From NCBI RefSeq assembly GCF_038622445.1, contig NZ_CP152019.1:62001-126000 (forward strand): DNA of 64,000 nt, in the 5' to 3' direction. Of the stretch, positions 18,690 through 27,291 are shown piece after piece. Position numbers and translations under genes: made by a program. How positions within the stretch are numbered: position 1 is the stretch's first letter; each line of letters opens with the position of its first letter. The notes beneath the pieces are model-generated. The model ran no database searches and was not told where the DNA came from. It worked only from the letters and a program-made list of their open reading frames with translations. The stretch is from Sporosarcina sp. FSL K6-1522. GTDB lineage: Bacteria; Bacillota; Bacilli; Bacillales_A; Planococcaceae.

Positions 18690-19067
18690 ATGGTCCAATA
18701 TTATTGGAACCCTACCTATCAAAATCAGCATATCACACCGCCACAAGTCACAATTCCGAGCGGAAGGCCTCCTAGTCCTGGAGTGCCCATTGGACCACTC
18801 CCCGGACCACCAGCCCGTGAACAATCCTATATTGAAAATATTTTGCGTTTAAATATCGGTCAACCCGGTACTTTCCATTTTTCGTTCGAACATGCACTCG
18901 AATCAGGCAAGAACACAAAAGCCATCGTTGGAACCGTCGTAGCTGCCGGCCGCGACCATGTCATTTTGGATGAAACCGGAACAGGCCATGAATTCTTATT
19001 CCCCATGATTTACTTCGACTATGCGGAGTTTGATGGAAAGATTAACTACTTTCCACAACAGCCTTAA
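18690..19067 (+). CDS. gerQ: Spore coat protein GerQ
   Basis: Coat protein needed for CwlJ-dependent germination and a transglutaminase substrate in B. subtilis. It has 125 residues. A variable Gln/Pro-rich N-terminus (VQYYWNPTYQNQ; PSGRPPSPGVPIGPLPGPPA) is followed by the conserved C-terminal domain beginning SYIENILRLNIGQPGTFHFS and ending FPMIYFDYAEFDGKINYF. The ATG at 18690 has AGAGGA about 8 bases upstream. The frame is open back to 18624, but that segment is translated repeat DNA and probably not coding. It is shorter than B. subtilis GerQ because the N-terminal region is reduced. Confidence 0.9.
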   Translation: MVQYYWNPTYQNQHITPPQVTIPSGRPPSPGVPIGPLPGPPAREQSYIENILRLNIGQPGTFHFSFEHALESGKNTKAIVGTVVAAGRDHVILDETGTGHEFLFPMIYFDYAEFDGKINYFPQQP

Positions 19068-19087
19068 TAAGTAAAGCTTAAACCTTT

Positions 19088-19140
19088 GTACAAAAAATCT
19101 TCCACAGGCCATACCAAGCCGATGGAAGATTTTTTTGTAC
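19088..19140. terminator. Bidirectional terminator after gerQ
   Basis: A 17-bp stem whose arms run from GTACAAAAAATCTTCCA to its complement, with T7 on the plus strand and a U-run on the minus strand. It separates convergent gerQ and the next leftward gene. Confidence 0.85.
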
Positions 19141-19149
19141 TATATGCCC

Positions 19150-20196
19150 TTAATGACCTTCTAAACGATTCCGAAAACCAACTGGATCATCTACTCGCAG
19201 CGCGGCTTTCGTAAACTCTTTTTCAAAGCCTAAAAAGAGTGTTGCCTTCAGCGGTCGCTTGAACGTAATCACACACTGCGGAGTTACTGCTTCCAAATCT
19301 CGTACTATGAAGTCCACGATGCCTTTTGCCTTTAGATTTTCATTGGCAGCTTCATCGCCCCACGCAATATGCGCAATCTCATCCAACGGAATGGTCATTC
19401 GCTTCCCTAACCCCAACGATATGCGGATTTTTTTATCATCTACAATGAGCGGATTGAGGCGAAGCGCTTGAATGTCTCCAATAAAGAAAATCACCGAGTA
19501 GACGTTCAAAACGAGTAACACAATGGATAGTATTAGTGATTTACCATGGAGCCACCAGTGAATACCGAACGTTTCCACAACAATAGCATGGATGATCATG
19601 ACTTGAAAGGCGATATAACTTGTTTTCGTATGCATCGTAAACCGGTTTCCTCCGACGAACGGACGCTTTTTCCAAGAAGCAAATGCATAGTAAAACATAA
19701 GTATTTCTGCACTAATAATTTTTATAAGTAGGTGAGATCCTACCCGCTTTTCGACTAATGCTGCAAAGGAAAATAACGGCCCTTCTTCACTCGACTTGAT
19801 GTCTCTTATAATTCGAGGCATATGTTTCAACAACAGGAAAATGAGTCCTAGTTCAGCAAGAACAATGATTCCTTCCATTCCAATCGCTACATATGGTACA
19901 AATTTGAATGGTTCAAAATAAGCAGCCGGAATTATAAATCGAGCAGCAACTATGCCTAGCACCATAAAAGTAATGAATCGTTTCACAGTGAATCCTTTTT
20001 TACGTGTCATGGCCAGTAGAAGGAGTGGAGCGACAATCGAAAAGTCGAAAAGTGAACCTAGAATCACCCCCGTTGCATCTGCCGGGGCTGGTAAAATGGG
20101 AAGCGGTAGCCGATAGAGCGCTAGATTTGTGGATAGAACGAGTAGAAGTAATACTAAAAGAAATGGTGACTTGGAATGCTGTTTACTCGAAACCAT
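19150..20196 (-). CDS. Polytopic membrane protein of unknown function
   Basis: A 348-residue protein with about eight predicted membrane helices in the first 250 residues, starting LLVLLLLVLSTNLALY. A soluble C-terminal domain of about 100 residues (VDDKKIRISLGLGKRMTIPL onward) looks beta-rich. Relatives in Bacillales are often mislabelled as carotene monooxygenase; nothing here supports such chemistry. I start at the ATG at 20196, which has AGAGGTG 8 bases upstream. Located between convergent gerQ and ywdK in a conserved chromosomal block. Confidence 0.65.
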   Translation of the reverse strand: MVSSKQHSKSPFLLVLLLLVLSTNLALYRLPLPILPAPADATGVILGSLFDFSIVAPLLLLAMTRKKGFTVKRFITFMVLGIVAARFIIPAAYFEPFKFVPYVAIGMEGIIVLAELGLIFLLLKHMPRIIRDIKSSEEGPLFSFAALVEKRVGSHLLIKIISAEILMFYYAFASWKKRPFVGGNRFTMHTKTSYIAFQVMIIHAIVVETFGIHWWLHGKSLILSIVLLVLNVYSVIFFIGDIQALRLNPLIVDDKKIRISLGLGKRMTIPLDEIAHIAWGDEAANENLKAKGIVDFIVRDLEAVTPQCVITFKRPLKATLFLGFEKEFTKAALRVDDPVGFRNRLEGH

Positions 20197-20300
20197 AGAA
20201 GCACCTCTTTTTCTTTTTAGTATAACATTGTATTTACGCATAAATTGTGTAAATTCTTCAACAATTCAGGCCGTAAAAAAACAGGAGGAATCCCCCTGTT

Positions 20301-20681
20301 TTAGTTTGCATATTTAATCGCAGCGATAATTAACATGATCCAGCCTGCAATAAACGCCACGCCACCGATCGGCGTAATTGCACCCAAAATACCAATTCCA
20401 GACAAGCTTAATACATACAAGCTACCTGAGAAAATAATAATACCTGCGAGCAGCAAATACCCGGCCCATGTTAACTGTGTCGATGCACCAAAGAGTGATG
20501 AACTCATCAAAATTCCGATGGCGAGCAATCCAATAGCATGAAACATTTGGTACTGCACAGCCGTTTCCCAAATCCCTAATTGATATTCGGACAACTTTTC
20601 CTTTAATGCGTGCGCACCGAATGCACCAAACGCAACGGCAATTGCCGCATTAATAGCACCTGCGATAATAAAAAATGGCAT
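20301..20681 (-). CDS. ywdK: DUF423 family membrane protein (YwdK)
   Basis: A 126-residue protein with four predicted membrane helices. The DUF423 hallmark sits near the N-terminus (AVAFGAFGAHALKEKL) with GIWETAVQYQMFHAIGLL after it. Function unknown. The ATG has GGGGGAAG just upstream. It is probably co-transcribed with the two small genes upstream and ung, as in the ywd region of B. subtilis. Confidence 0.88.
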   Translation of the reverse strand: MPFFIIAGAINAAIAVAFGAFGAHALKEKLSEYQLGIWETAVQYQMFHAIGLLAIGILMSSSLFGASTQLTWAGYLLLAGIIIFSGSLYVLSLSGIGILGAITPIGGVAFIAGWIMLIIAAIKYAN

Positions 20682-20733
20682 TACTTCCCCCTACTTTCTT
20701 CTTTTTGACGGGTACCAAGCACCCCAGATTTAA

Positions 20734-21018
20734 TCAAAAATCAAATAACGAACCGCCATTTGCATCTTCTTCCTCGAGCGGCTTGGCTTCTAACGAAGAA
20801 ATGGACTGCACTGAAGAAATCGATTGCACTTCAGGAGCCGCCATCAGCATTTTCGGGGCACTCTTCTCTTCTTGCCTAGCACCATTCCCACCAAGCGCCA
20901 CTTCGCAAAGCGATCTAACAGCTGCTAACGCCTCGCGCATGCCACGCTCGTCATCCGAGCGCTTCGCTACACTCAATTGTCGTTCCATTTCCGAGATGAT
21001 GCGGTCATATGAAATCAC
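20734..21018 (-). CDS. ywdI: YwdI family protein
   Basis: A 94-residue protein. The helical N-terminal half (SYDRIISEMERQLSVAKRS; REALAAVRSLCEVALG) matches YwdI of B. subtilis, and the C-terminal half is a Ser/Glu-rich low-complexity tail. I use the GTG at 21018, preceded by AAGGGGA at 9 bases, over the ATG at 21057, which would overlap the neighbouring gene more deeply. It overlaps the upstream small gene by 4 bases, so the two are coupled. Function unknown. Confidence 0.75.
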   Translation of the reverse strand: MISYDRIISEMERQLSVAKRSDDERGMREALAAVRSLCEVALGGNGARQEEKSAPKMLMAAPEVQSISSVQSISSLEAKPLEEEDANGGSLFDF

Positions 21019-21191
21019 CGTCTTACATCCCCTTTCTTCTGCGTAAACTTCAAACACTCCATACCGGACGTTCGCTTCACTACAACCGATGGCAATTCAC
21101 GCGTTTTGAACTCGTATGCTCTACATCCCCGCGGATTGCGCTGATCCCACGTCACAAAAAAATGTTGGCATTGAAAACAATTCACAGCCAT
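21015..21191 (-). CDS. Small cysteine-containing protein, unknown function
   Basis: A 58-residue protein starting MAVNCFQCQHFFVTWDQ, with a CxxC pair and two further Cys (GCRAYEF; GMECLKF). This pattern could bind a metal such as zinc. I have no firm family name for it; similar short proteins accompany ung/ywdI in Bacillales. The ATG at 21191 has AGAGGTGA 6 bases upstream. It overlaps ywdI by 4 bases. Confidence 0.7.
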   Translation of the reverse strand: MAVNCFQCQHFFVTWDQRNPRGCRAYEFKTRELPSVVVKRTSGMECLKFTQKKGDVRR

Positions 21192-21251
21192 TTCGGTCAC
21201 CTCTATTCCTCTCCACTTTATCATATTTACTGGATTTAAAGCATCTTACTC

Positions 21252-21267
21252 GTTTACAAAAGTAAAC
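21252..21267. promoter_or_regulatory. Perfect 16-base palindrome upstream of the ywdI operon
   Basis: GTTTACAAAAGTAAAC is an inverted repeat (6-base arms, 4-base spacer) in the short intergenic gap before the small CxxC gene. It could be a repressor operator; no regulator is evident nearby. Confidence 0.3.
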
Positions 21268-21352
21268 AAAATCCCTTACAAGCCATATACATAGGGATGT
21301 ATACTGTAGATAGATTTAGCGTAATATAAAAGAGCGCCCATGGAATGGACAC

Positions 21353-21568
21353 TCAGTAGTTACAAATTGATTTGGACGTCAAGGCGTGGCTACAGTTAAC
21401 GTTTACTTCTTTTTTGTGCTTGCCACCCTTTTTTCCGTGTCGGCGGAGGGTGGTTTTTTTGCGCCTTTTTCCTCTTCGCTTCACGTATTTAACAAGTTCG
21501 GAAGATAAATAACTTCCAAACCATGTTGCAACGCTAACAAAGAAAGCGGTCAAAATAACATTCACCAT
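21353..21568 (-). CDS. Small basic membrane-anchored protein
   Basis: About 71 residues. One N-terminal membrane helix (VNVILTAFFVSVATWFGSYL) is followed by a very Lys/Arg-rich stretch (KRRGKRRKKTTLRRHGKKGG) and an unremarkable tail. A GGAGGAGGTG site lies 7 bases upstream of the ATG at 21568, which is the main evidence that it is translated. No family recognised. A basic tail next to a membrane anchor would bind acidic lipids or nucleic acid, but this is only a guess. Confidence 0.5.
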   Translation of the reverse strand: MVNVILTAFFVSVATWFGSYLSSELVKYVKRRGKRRKKTTLRRHGKKGGKHKKEVNVNCSHALTSKSICNY

Positions 21569-21692
21569 ATGCTTCACCTCCTCCCCACTCTGAATTCAGG
21601 GAGTATTACAGGTTCCGCAGCCTCCACCTTGGCTCAATTTATACTACTGGTAGCATAGCAAACTCAATATATACTTCAAAGCCTAACTTCTC

Positions 21693-22370
21693 TCATACTG
21701 TCTTCTCCCAGTCAATCGGCTTTTCATTCCACGCCTCTAACACCTGGTTCGTTGCCGAATAAGGACGACTGCCGAGAAATCCACGACTTGCGCTTAGCGG
21801 ACTTGGGTGAACCGACTCAATCACCGCATGTCGCGATAGATCAATCAGCTTTTTCTTTTCCTGTGCCGGTCGCCCCCATAATATGAATACAATGGGTTTT
21901 TCACGTGCTGACAACTGTCGAATGACTTCGTCCGTGAATGTTTCCCAGCCTTGTTTGCGATGTGAGTTAGCTTCAGCTTGCCTGACCGTCAACACTGTGT
22001 TCAACATCAGTACACCTTGCTGCGCCCAGCCCGTCAACGTGCCTTGTTCGGGAATCGCACAGCCAATATCTGACGACAACTCTTTGAACATATTGCGTAG
22101 GCTTGGTGGAATCTTCACACCTGGTTGCACAGAAAAACTTAAGCCATGCGCTTGCCCCGGGCCGTGATAAGGATCTTGTCCCAATATGACGACCTTCACT
22201 TCATCGAAAGGCGTCAGCTTAAATGCTGTCCACAAATCATTCGTCTGTGGATAGATGATTTGTCCCGCATATTCCATCTTGAGAAATTCACGTAACTTCA
22301 AATAATAAGGTTTCTTAAACTCGTCTCCTAAAACAGCATCCCAATCATTGCCGAAAATTTGTTTACTCAT
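21693..22370 (-). CDS. ung: Uracil-DNA glycosylase
   Basis: Family 1 UDG that removes uracil from DNA, 225 residues. Catalytic motif [18 protein letters not shown] (about 62-79, general base Asp in QDPYH), uracil-binding LMLNTVLTV near 120, and the minor-groove loop [11 protein letters not shown] near 187. Its start overlaps the DUF4230 gene by 8 bases. Placement beside ywdI/ywdK and pdxK matches B. subtilis. Confidence 0.97.
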   Translation of the reverse strand: MSKQIFGNDWDAVLGDEFKKPYYLKLREFLKMEYAGQIIYPQTNDLWTAFKLTPFDEVKVVILGQDPYHGPGQAHGLSFSVQPGVKIPPSLRNMFKELSSDIGCAIPEQGTLTGWAQQGVLMLNTVLTVRQAEANSHRKQGWETFTDEVIRQLSAREKPIVFILWGRPAQEKKKLIDLSRHAVIESVHPSPLSASRGFLGSRPYSATNQVLEAWNEKPIDWEKTV

Positions 22371-23130
22371 CAGCCATCAATTCCTTAAATTCAATTTTCA
22401 CATCATAACCCGCAAACGAAAACATTTCTCGTAGCGTCTTCTCTGCATTTTGTTGCGCCATCTGTAGCACCCCTTGTCCAGCCGTTTCTTCTAGTATAAG
22501 CCTTTTCGCTTCTTCAGCGAGCTCATAAGCCTCTTCAATATTCGCCTTCTCACGGAAAATTCCCTCGTACGAATACACTTCGACTTGATCAAAATAAATT
22601 TCCGCGCCTCCTAAAAATGTAGCCGCTGGGAGTGTAAGTTTGGCCGTCTTATTCGCTTCATCCACGACAATATCCTTTTCCGCCAGCTTCGACATATCGA
22701 CACCCGCCTTCACAGACCCCGGAATGACGACAAGCAACTGCCGCTTCGTTCCTGGTAAATTGAGCCCGATACTTTGGCCAAACAACGTATTATCTTGACG
22801 TTCAATAATGACTTTCGTATACGCCTCCGCCGTCGCCAACTCGTTCAAGTCTTGGATTTGCTCTAGAAATACGCCCTTTTGCTCTGTGAATGTACTGCCT
22901 TGTTTGAGCACGAAAAATGTCACAAACGGCAAAGCTACCATTAACAGTAGAATCAACAAAGCGATGACGAGAAATGGTTTGCGCCATACTGAAAAAAATA
23001 ATTTCCCCGTACGCCAAAAGCCGAATGAGCGCCCTTTCACTGTATCTACAGTCACAGCCGATTCCTTTTTCGCCTGCTTCAACTCTTGCAATAAGCGTTC
23101 CATTTCATCTATTTTCTTTCGATCTTTCAT
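22363..23130 (-). CDS. DUF4230 domain membrane-anchored protein
   Basis: A 255-residue protein. A cytoplasmic N-terminal segment has a coiled-coil flavour ([19 protein letters not shown]), a single membrane helix lies near residues 48-72, and an outside DUF4230 domain follows ([20 protein letters not shown] to the end). The family's role is unknown. It overlaps ung by 8 bases, so they share a transcript. GAGGGATGAG precedes the ATG. Confidence 0.78.
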   Translation of the reverse strand: MKDRKKIDEMERLLQELKQAKKESAVTVDTVKGRSFGFWRTGKLFFSVWRKPFLVIALLILLLMVALPFVTFFVLKQGSTFTEQKGVFLEQIQDLNELATAEAYTKVIIERQDNTLFGQSIGLNLPGTKRQLLVVIPGSVKAGVDMSKLAEKDIVVDEANKTAKLTLPAATFLGGAEIYFDQVEVYSYEGIFREKANIEEAYELAEEAKRLILEETAGQGVLQMAQQNAEKTLREMFSFAGYDVKIEFKELMADE

Positions 23131-23241
23131 CTCATCCCTCTTTCCTTCTTTTTCGACATTCTCTTATACGTTTAGACTATCGAAAAGTTGCAGTTCAAAC
23201 AACTAGAAAGACATGGTACGATGATGTTGGAGGGATGGACT

Positions 23242-23502
23242 ATGGCTAATATGCAACTACGTGAAAAAATGAAAACCATTACAGAAGCCGCAAAACATGG
23301 CGACCGCGTACCCGAACGCTCAAAAAACGCCGGACTCATCATCCTTTTGCTCCTCTTTGGTTGCGGAATCATCGTCCTATTTGCACTTGCCATCGGACTT
23401 GTCATAAATGGACATCTTATTAGCGCAGGCGTTACATTTTTACTGGCGGCGCTCCTTACCTTTTCCGTTATCAAAATGATAAAAGCGGACGATATTCAAT
23501 AA
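23242..23502 (+). CDS. Small two-helix membrane protein
   Basis: About 86 residues. A short basic cytoplasmic N-terminus (MQLREKMKTITEAAKHGDRV) is followed by two adjacent hydrophobic helices (about 33-55 and 58-78) and a charged tail. The start at 23242 is supported by TTGGAGGGA 7 bases upstream; an upstream ATG at 23188 lacks a site. No family recognised. It is transcribed divergently from the DUF4230/ung operon and precedes pdxK by 73 bases. Confidence 0.6.
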   Translation: MANMQLREKMKTITEAAKHGDRVPERSKNAGLIILLLLFGCGIIVLFALAIGLVINGHLISAGVTFLLAALLTFSVIKMIKADDIQ

Positions 23503-23575
23503 TAATTGTAGTTTTTGATTAATTTGATAAAATAAATACAGAGTTCATTCCAACACAGAAGGAGACGTTCACATT

Positions 23576-24409
23576 ATGGCGTTGAAAAAGACTTTAACAA
23601 TTGCAGGATCCGATACATCAGGCGGCGCGGGCATCCAAGCTGACTTGAAAACATTTCAAGAGCACGGCACATATGGCATGACAGCCGTTACAGTTGTCGT
23701 GACAATGGACCCAGACAACCATTGGGCACACGGCGTTTACTCGTTGCCGGTCGATGTCTTACAAGCACAAATTAAAACAGCCCTTTCAACGGGCGTTGAC
23801 GCCATCAAAACCGGCATGCTGAGCACAGAGGAAATCATTCAAATTGCAGGCAATGCCATCGCGGAATCAGGCCTTGACCATGTTGTCATCGATCCAGTTA
23901 TGGTGTGTAAAGGTGAAGATGAGGTACTCAACCCCGGAACAGTGGACGCAATGGTCGAATTCCTTCTACCAAAAGCGGAGATTGTGACACCAAACTTGTT
24001 TGAAGCCGGACAGCTTGCTGGCACAAAAACGCCAAAAACGATTGAAGATATGAAAGCTGTCGCTGAAAAAATCCATTCACTTGGCGCACGTAATGTGGTC
24101 ATCAAAGGCGGCAAACAACTTAATCATGCGAAAGCAGTGGACCTGTTCTATGATGGGACAACCTTCACATTGCTAGAAGCAGAAAAAACAGCCACACATT
24201 ATAATCACGGTGCAGGCTGTACGTTTGCAGCAGCCATCACAGCAAACCTTGCCAATGGACATCCTGTTAGAGATGCTGTGTTGGAAGCGAAAACATTCGT
24301 CACAGCTGCAATTGCTAATGGTTGGAAACTGAACGACTATGTTGGACCTGTCATGCATGGTGCGAAAAATCGTGTAGGTGCGCCTAAAATTACGACTACT
24401 GAAGTATAA
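23576..24409 (+). CDS. pdxK: Pyridoxine/hydroxymethylpyrimidine kinase (PdxK/ThiD-like)
   Basis: A 277-residue ribokinase-fold kinase. N-terminal GSDTSGGAGIQADLKTFQEHGTYGMTAVTV is the ThiD/PdxK signature; KTGML and the DPVMVCKG segment follow, and the C-terminal HYNHGAGCTFAAAI carries the anion hole and catalytic residue (Cys in GAGC, where many kinases have Asp). The Gly-Cys form is typical of the Bacillus PdxK, which phosphorylates pyridoxine, pyridoxal and HMP. AAGGAGA upstream of the ATG. Location near ung also matches B. subtilis pdxK. Confidence 0.9.
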   Translation: MALKKTLTIAGSDTSGGAGIQADLKTFQEHGTYGMTAVTVVVTMDPDNHWAHGVYSLPVDVLQAQIKTALSTGVDAIKTGMLSTEEIIQIAGNAIAESGLDHVVIDPVMVCKGEDEVLNPGTVDAMVEFLLPKAEIVTPNLFEAGQLAGTKTPKTIEDMKAVAEKIHSLGARNVVIKGGKQLNHAKAVDLFYDGTTFTLLEAEKTATHYNHGAGCTFAAAITANLANGHPVRDAVLEAKTFVTAAIANGWKLNDYVGPVMHGAKNRVGAPKITTTEV

Positions 24410-24420
24410 GGAAGACATGC

Positions 24421-24453
24421 GACGATCGGGAATGAGTTCCCGGTCGTTTTTTT
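24421..24453 (+). terminator. Terminator of pdxK
   Basis: Stem CGATCGGGAA/TTCCCGGTCG with a 4-base loop, then T7. Confidence 0.88.
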
Positions 24454-24459
24454 GCTTGG

Positions 24460-24600
24460 TGTGGGGACTCTATTGACGTGTCCTAGGGCACTCCTAATTT
24501 TGCGTGGTTCCACAAGATGTTTGATCGCTTTGAACTCCACTTTGCGCGGTTACACAAGATGTAGCCCACACACTCCCAAGCCGCGTGAATCGCATTCACC
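24460..24600. repeat. Degenerate direct repeat region between pdxK and yojF
   Basis: Two imperfect copies of GCGTGGTTCCACAAGATGT and GCGCGGTTACACAAGATGT lie about 60 bases apart, with related GATCGCTTTGAACTCCAC between. They resemble the GCGC(G/C)(G/C)TTC units at 11240 and 47113. No open frame with a ribosome binding site is seen. Confidence 0.45.
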
Positions 24601-24657
24601 ATCGATTATCGATATACTAGACAGAAGCACTGTTAGCGTGTCAAAGGAGGATTTTTC

Positions 24658-25008
24658 ATGGAAAAAGTACAACCCGAGCATTTACAGGAACTCATTACTT
24701 CCTTCGCGAATAAAGACGTCTACATTCACCTTGAAACGACAAATGGCTCGTATGCCTCTCATTTCAAAGAAGGATTTTTCAATGCAGGCGCATTTATCCG
24801 CAATATTGTTGTGAAATTTGAACTCGGAAAAGTCGCAGGTGATTCGCCACATCGTGTCGGATTGAAACTACCATCCGGTTGGATTTACGCACAAGGCATC
24901 ACACATTATAAAATCGACGAACACGGGCGTCTGCTCATGGCAGGCCTCGATCCAGAAGGTAAACTTGCGGTCGCGCTTGAAATTAGCGAGACACCGTTCA
25001 CATATTAA
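24658..25008 (+). CDS. yojF: YojF family protein
   Basis: A 116-residue DUF1806/YojF protein. Begins EKVQPEHLQELITSFANKDVY and has HLETTNGSYASHFKEGFFNAG and YAQGITHYKID. It lies directly upstream of bshB2 with an 11-base gap, the same pair as yojF-yojG in B. subtilis, so a supporting role in bacillithiol metabolism is inferred from context. AAAGGAGG precedes the ATG. Confidence 0.88.
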   Translation: MEKVQPEHLQELITSFANKDVYIHLETTNGSYASHFKEGFFNAGAFIRNIVVKFELGKVAGDSPHRVGLKLPSGWIYAQGITHYKIDEHGRLLMAGLDPEGKLAVALEISETPFTY

Positions 25009-25019
25009 GGAGGATTTGA

Positions 25020-25703
25020 ATGATTAAAAAAGAACGCCACGTACTGGTCATATTCCCCCATCCGGACGACGAAGCATTCGGCGTATCCGGCACAATTGCA
25101 ACATATCGTGAAATGGGTGTTCCCGTCACATATGCATGCTTAACACTCGGTGAAATGGGACGCAATCTTGGTAATCCCCCATTCGCAAATCGGGAAACAT
25201 TGCCACAAATCCGTAAAGCCGAGCTTCAAAAAGCCTGTGAAGCAATGGGTCTCGATGATTTGCGGATGATGGGTCTGCGTGATAAAACAATCGAATTCGA
25301 AGACGATGAAAAAATGGTTCAGCTCGTTACCGATTTAATCGACGAAACGAATCCTTCTCTCATCATTTCATTCTACCCTGGTCTATCTGTCCATCCTGAC
25401 CACGATGCGACAGCGCGTGCAGTTGTCCGAGCTGTAAGACGTATTACAGAAACAGAACGTCCAACTCTCTATACAATTGCCTTCGCCAACAACACAGTCG
25501 AAGTGCTTGGCGAACCCGATATCATTCACGATATTACTGCTATGAATGAGAAAAAAATCGCTACATTAAATGCTCATGCCTCACAAACGGTTTGGATGAT
25601 GCAAGATATGGAAAAGAAATTAGCAGCACAAGATCCTGAAGCTTTACAATGGTTCAACACCGAACGTTTTTACACGTATAATTGGGATCAGGATTTCGAA
25701 TAA
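25020..25703 (+). CDS. bshB2: Bacillithiol biosynthesis deacetylase BshB2
   Basis: Removes the acetyl group from GlcNAc-malate in bacillithiol synthesis, or hydrolyses bacillithiol conjugates. PIG-L/LmbE family, 227 residues. The metal and catalytic motif HPDDEAFG is near residues 14-21 and the second His motif HPDHDAT near residue 122. CLTLGEMGRNLGNPP is characteristic of the BshB2 group. GGAGGA lies 7 bases upstream of the ATG. Confidence 0.92.
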   Translation: MIKKERHVLVIFPHPDDEAFGVSGTIATYREMGVPVTYACLTLGEMGRNLGNPPFANRETLPQIRKAELQKACEAMGLDDLRMMGLRDKTIEFEDDEKMVQLVTDLIDETNPSLIISFYPGLSVHPDHDATARAVVRAVRRITETERPTLYTIAFANNTVEVLGEPDIIHDITAMNEKKIATLNAHASQTVWMMQDMEKKLAAQDPEALQWFNTERFYTYNWDQDFE

Positions 25704-25709
25704 TCATGC

Positions 25710-25739
25710 GCCGCAGTCTACCCGACTGCGGCTTTTTTT
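25710..25739 (+). terminator. Terminator of yojF-bshB2
   Basis: Perfect 9-bp stem GCCGCAGTC/GACTGCGGC with a 5-base loop and T7. Confidence 0.92.
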
Positions 25740-25856
25740 CTACTTAATAGATTGAAAAATTGAAATAGGGCGCACGCTATTTACAAGGGGCTCAAAAACG
25801 TATAGTATGTATATTTATACGTAATATACGTATCTACTTTGGAGGAGAGACATAAA

Positions 25857-27209
25857 GTGAAAAAGTTTAGTATTTCTACCTGGTTCTATTTCTTAATCCC
25901 ATCTATCCTAGGCATTGTCCTATTCATGATTCCATTGAAATTTGGCAATGAATGGAAAGTGCCTATCGCCAAATTCGCAGACATTCTATCTGTTGCACTT
26001 GAACCACTTATGCCAATGACGGCGATGATTATCATTGTGATTGCCGCGCTCGGCTCGGTGTTGTATTTATTCGTGAGGGCAGATCATGCGAAGCCTTCAT
26101 TCGCCATGACATTATTCAAAGTGTCGCCGTTCTGGACGATTACGCGTGTTATCGGAGCGGTATTCGCTGTAATGGTGACGTTCCAAATCGGGCCTGAAGC
26201 CATTGTGAATGAAAATACAGGTGGTCTTCTACTCGCACCAGATGGATTGGTGTCATTCTTATTCACGATTTTCTTATTCGCAGGGCTGTTTTTACCGCTT
26301 TTATTGAATTTCGGTCTACTCGAATTTTTCGGGACAATGATGGTAAAAGTGATGCGTCCTTTGTTTAAACTACCGGGGCGTTCCTCCATCGATGCACTGA
26401 CATCATGGATTGGTGATGGAACTATCGGTGTGTTATTGACAAGTAAACAGTATGAGGATGGCTATTATACGAAAAAAGAAGCGGCGATTATCGGAACGAC
26501 ATTTTCCGTCGTGTCCATTACATTCTCGCTCGTTATTATCGATACTGTTGGTATGTCTGCTTACTTCCTACCGTTTTATGGAACTGTACTGTTAACAGGC
26601 TTAATTCTCGCTTTTGTCATGCCACGGATTTATCCACTTGCTGGAAAACAAGAAGAGTACATTGATGGACGACCGTTCACGGGCGACGATGAAAAACTAC
26701 CTGAAGGCTATAACGTTTTTAGTCATGGTCTTGAAAAGGCACTTGAAACCGCCAACAAAAATCGTTCCCTCGGCAAAGTTGTGAGCGAAGGTATGAAAAA
26801 TGTTTTCGACATGTGGATTGGTGTTGCCCCCGTCGTCATGGCATTCGGTACAGTTGCCCTCGTTCTTGCAGAGTATACAAGCCTCTTCACGATTTTAGGG
26901 AAACCATTTGAACCGATTTTATCCGTTCTTGGCATTCCAGAAGCACAAGCAGCTGCACAAACAATGGTTGTTGGATTTGCGGACATGTTCTTGCCTGTTA
27001 TCTTGGCAGACGGCGCAATCACATCCGAATTAACACTCTTTGTTATTGCGACGATTTCTGTTGTTCAACTCATTTACATGTCGGAAGTCGGTGGACTGTT
27101 ACTCGGCTCCAAGATTCCGATCAACATCCTCGACCTGCTCATCATCTTCCTATTGCGCACGCTCATCGCGTTGCCAATCGTTGCAGGTGTGGCACATTTA
27201 TTGTTTTAA
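25857..27209 (+). CDS. YjiH family membrane protein (nucleoside-recognition Gate domain)
   Basis: A 450-residue polytopic protein with about ten hydrophobic helices and two Gate-type regions. Examples are SIDALTSWIGDGTIGVLLTS near residue 170 and MVVGFADMFLPVILADGAI near residue 370. It matches the YjiH family; substrate unknown, with transport of a nucleoside or other small molecule likely. I start at the GTG at 25857 because the GGAGGAG just upstream is the ribosome binding site; the frame extends through that site to a TTG at 25839. Monocistronic between two terminators. Confidence 0.82.
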   Translation: MKKFSISTWFYFLIPSILGIVLFMIPLKFGNEWKVPIAKFADILSVALEPLMPMTAMIIIVIAALGSVLYLFVRADHAKPSFAMTLFKVSPFWTITRVIGAVFAVMVTFQIGPEAIVNENTGGLLLAPDGLVSFLFTIFLFAGLFLPLLLNFGLLEFFGTMMVKVMRPLFKLPGRSSIDALTSWIGDGTIGVLLTSKQYEDGYYTKKEAAIIGTTFSVVSITFSLVIIDTVGMSAYFLPFYGTVLLTGLILAFVMPRIYPLAGKQEEYIDGRPFTGDDEKLPEGYNVFSHGLEKALETANKNRSLGKVVSEGMKNVFDMWIGVAPVVMAFGTVALVLAEYTSLFTILGKPFEPILSVLGIPEAQAAAQTMVVGFADMFLPVILADGAITSELTLFVIATISVVQLIYMSEVGGLLLGSKIPINILDLLIIFLLRTLIALPIVAGVAHLLF

Positions 27210-27217
27210 TGAAGAAG

Positions 27218-27250
27218 AAAAGCCCTCGCAGATTTTGCGGGGGCTTTCCT
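27218..27250. terminator. Bidirectional terminator
   Basis: Stem AAAGCCCTCGCA/TTGCGGGGGCTTT with a 4-base loop, pyrimidine-rich on the right and purine-rich on the left, between convergent yjiH-like and tdh genes. Confidence 0.82.
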
Positions 27251-27291
27251 TCTTTATAGTGTGTTCAATCTCAATGGCTTCGGGTGCTAGG

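Noticed and set aside
22802-23249. Several plus-strand frames opposite the DUF4230 gene
   Set aside because: Shadow frames without ribosome binding sites or family resemblance; the minus-strand gene has coupling with ung.
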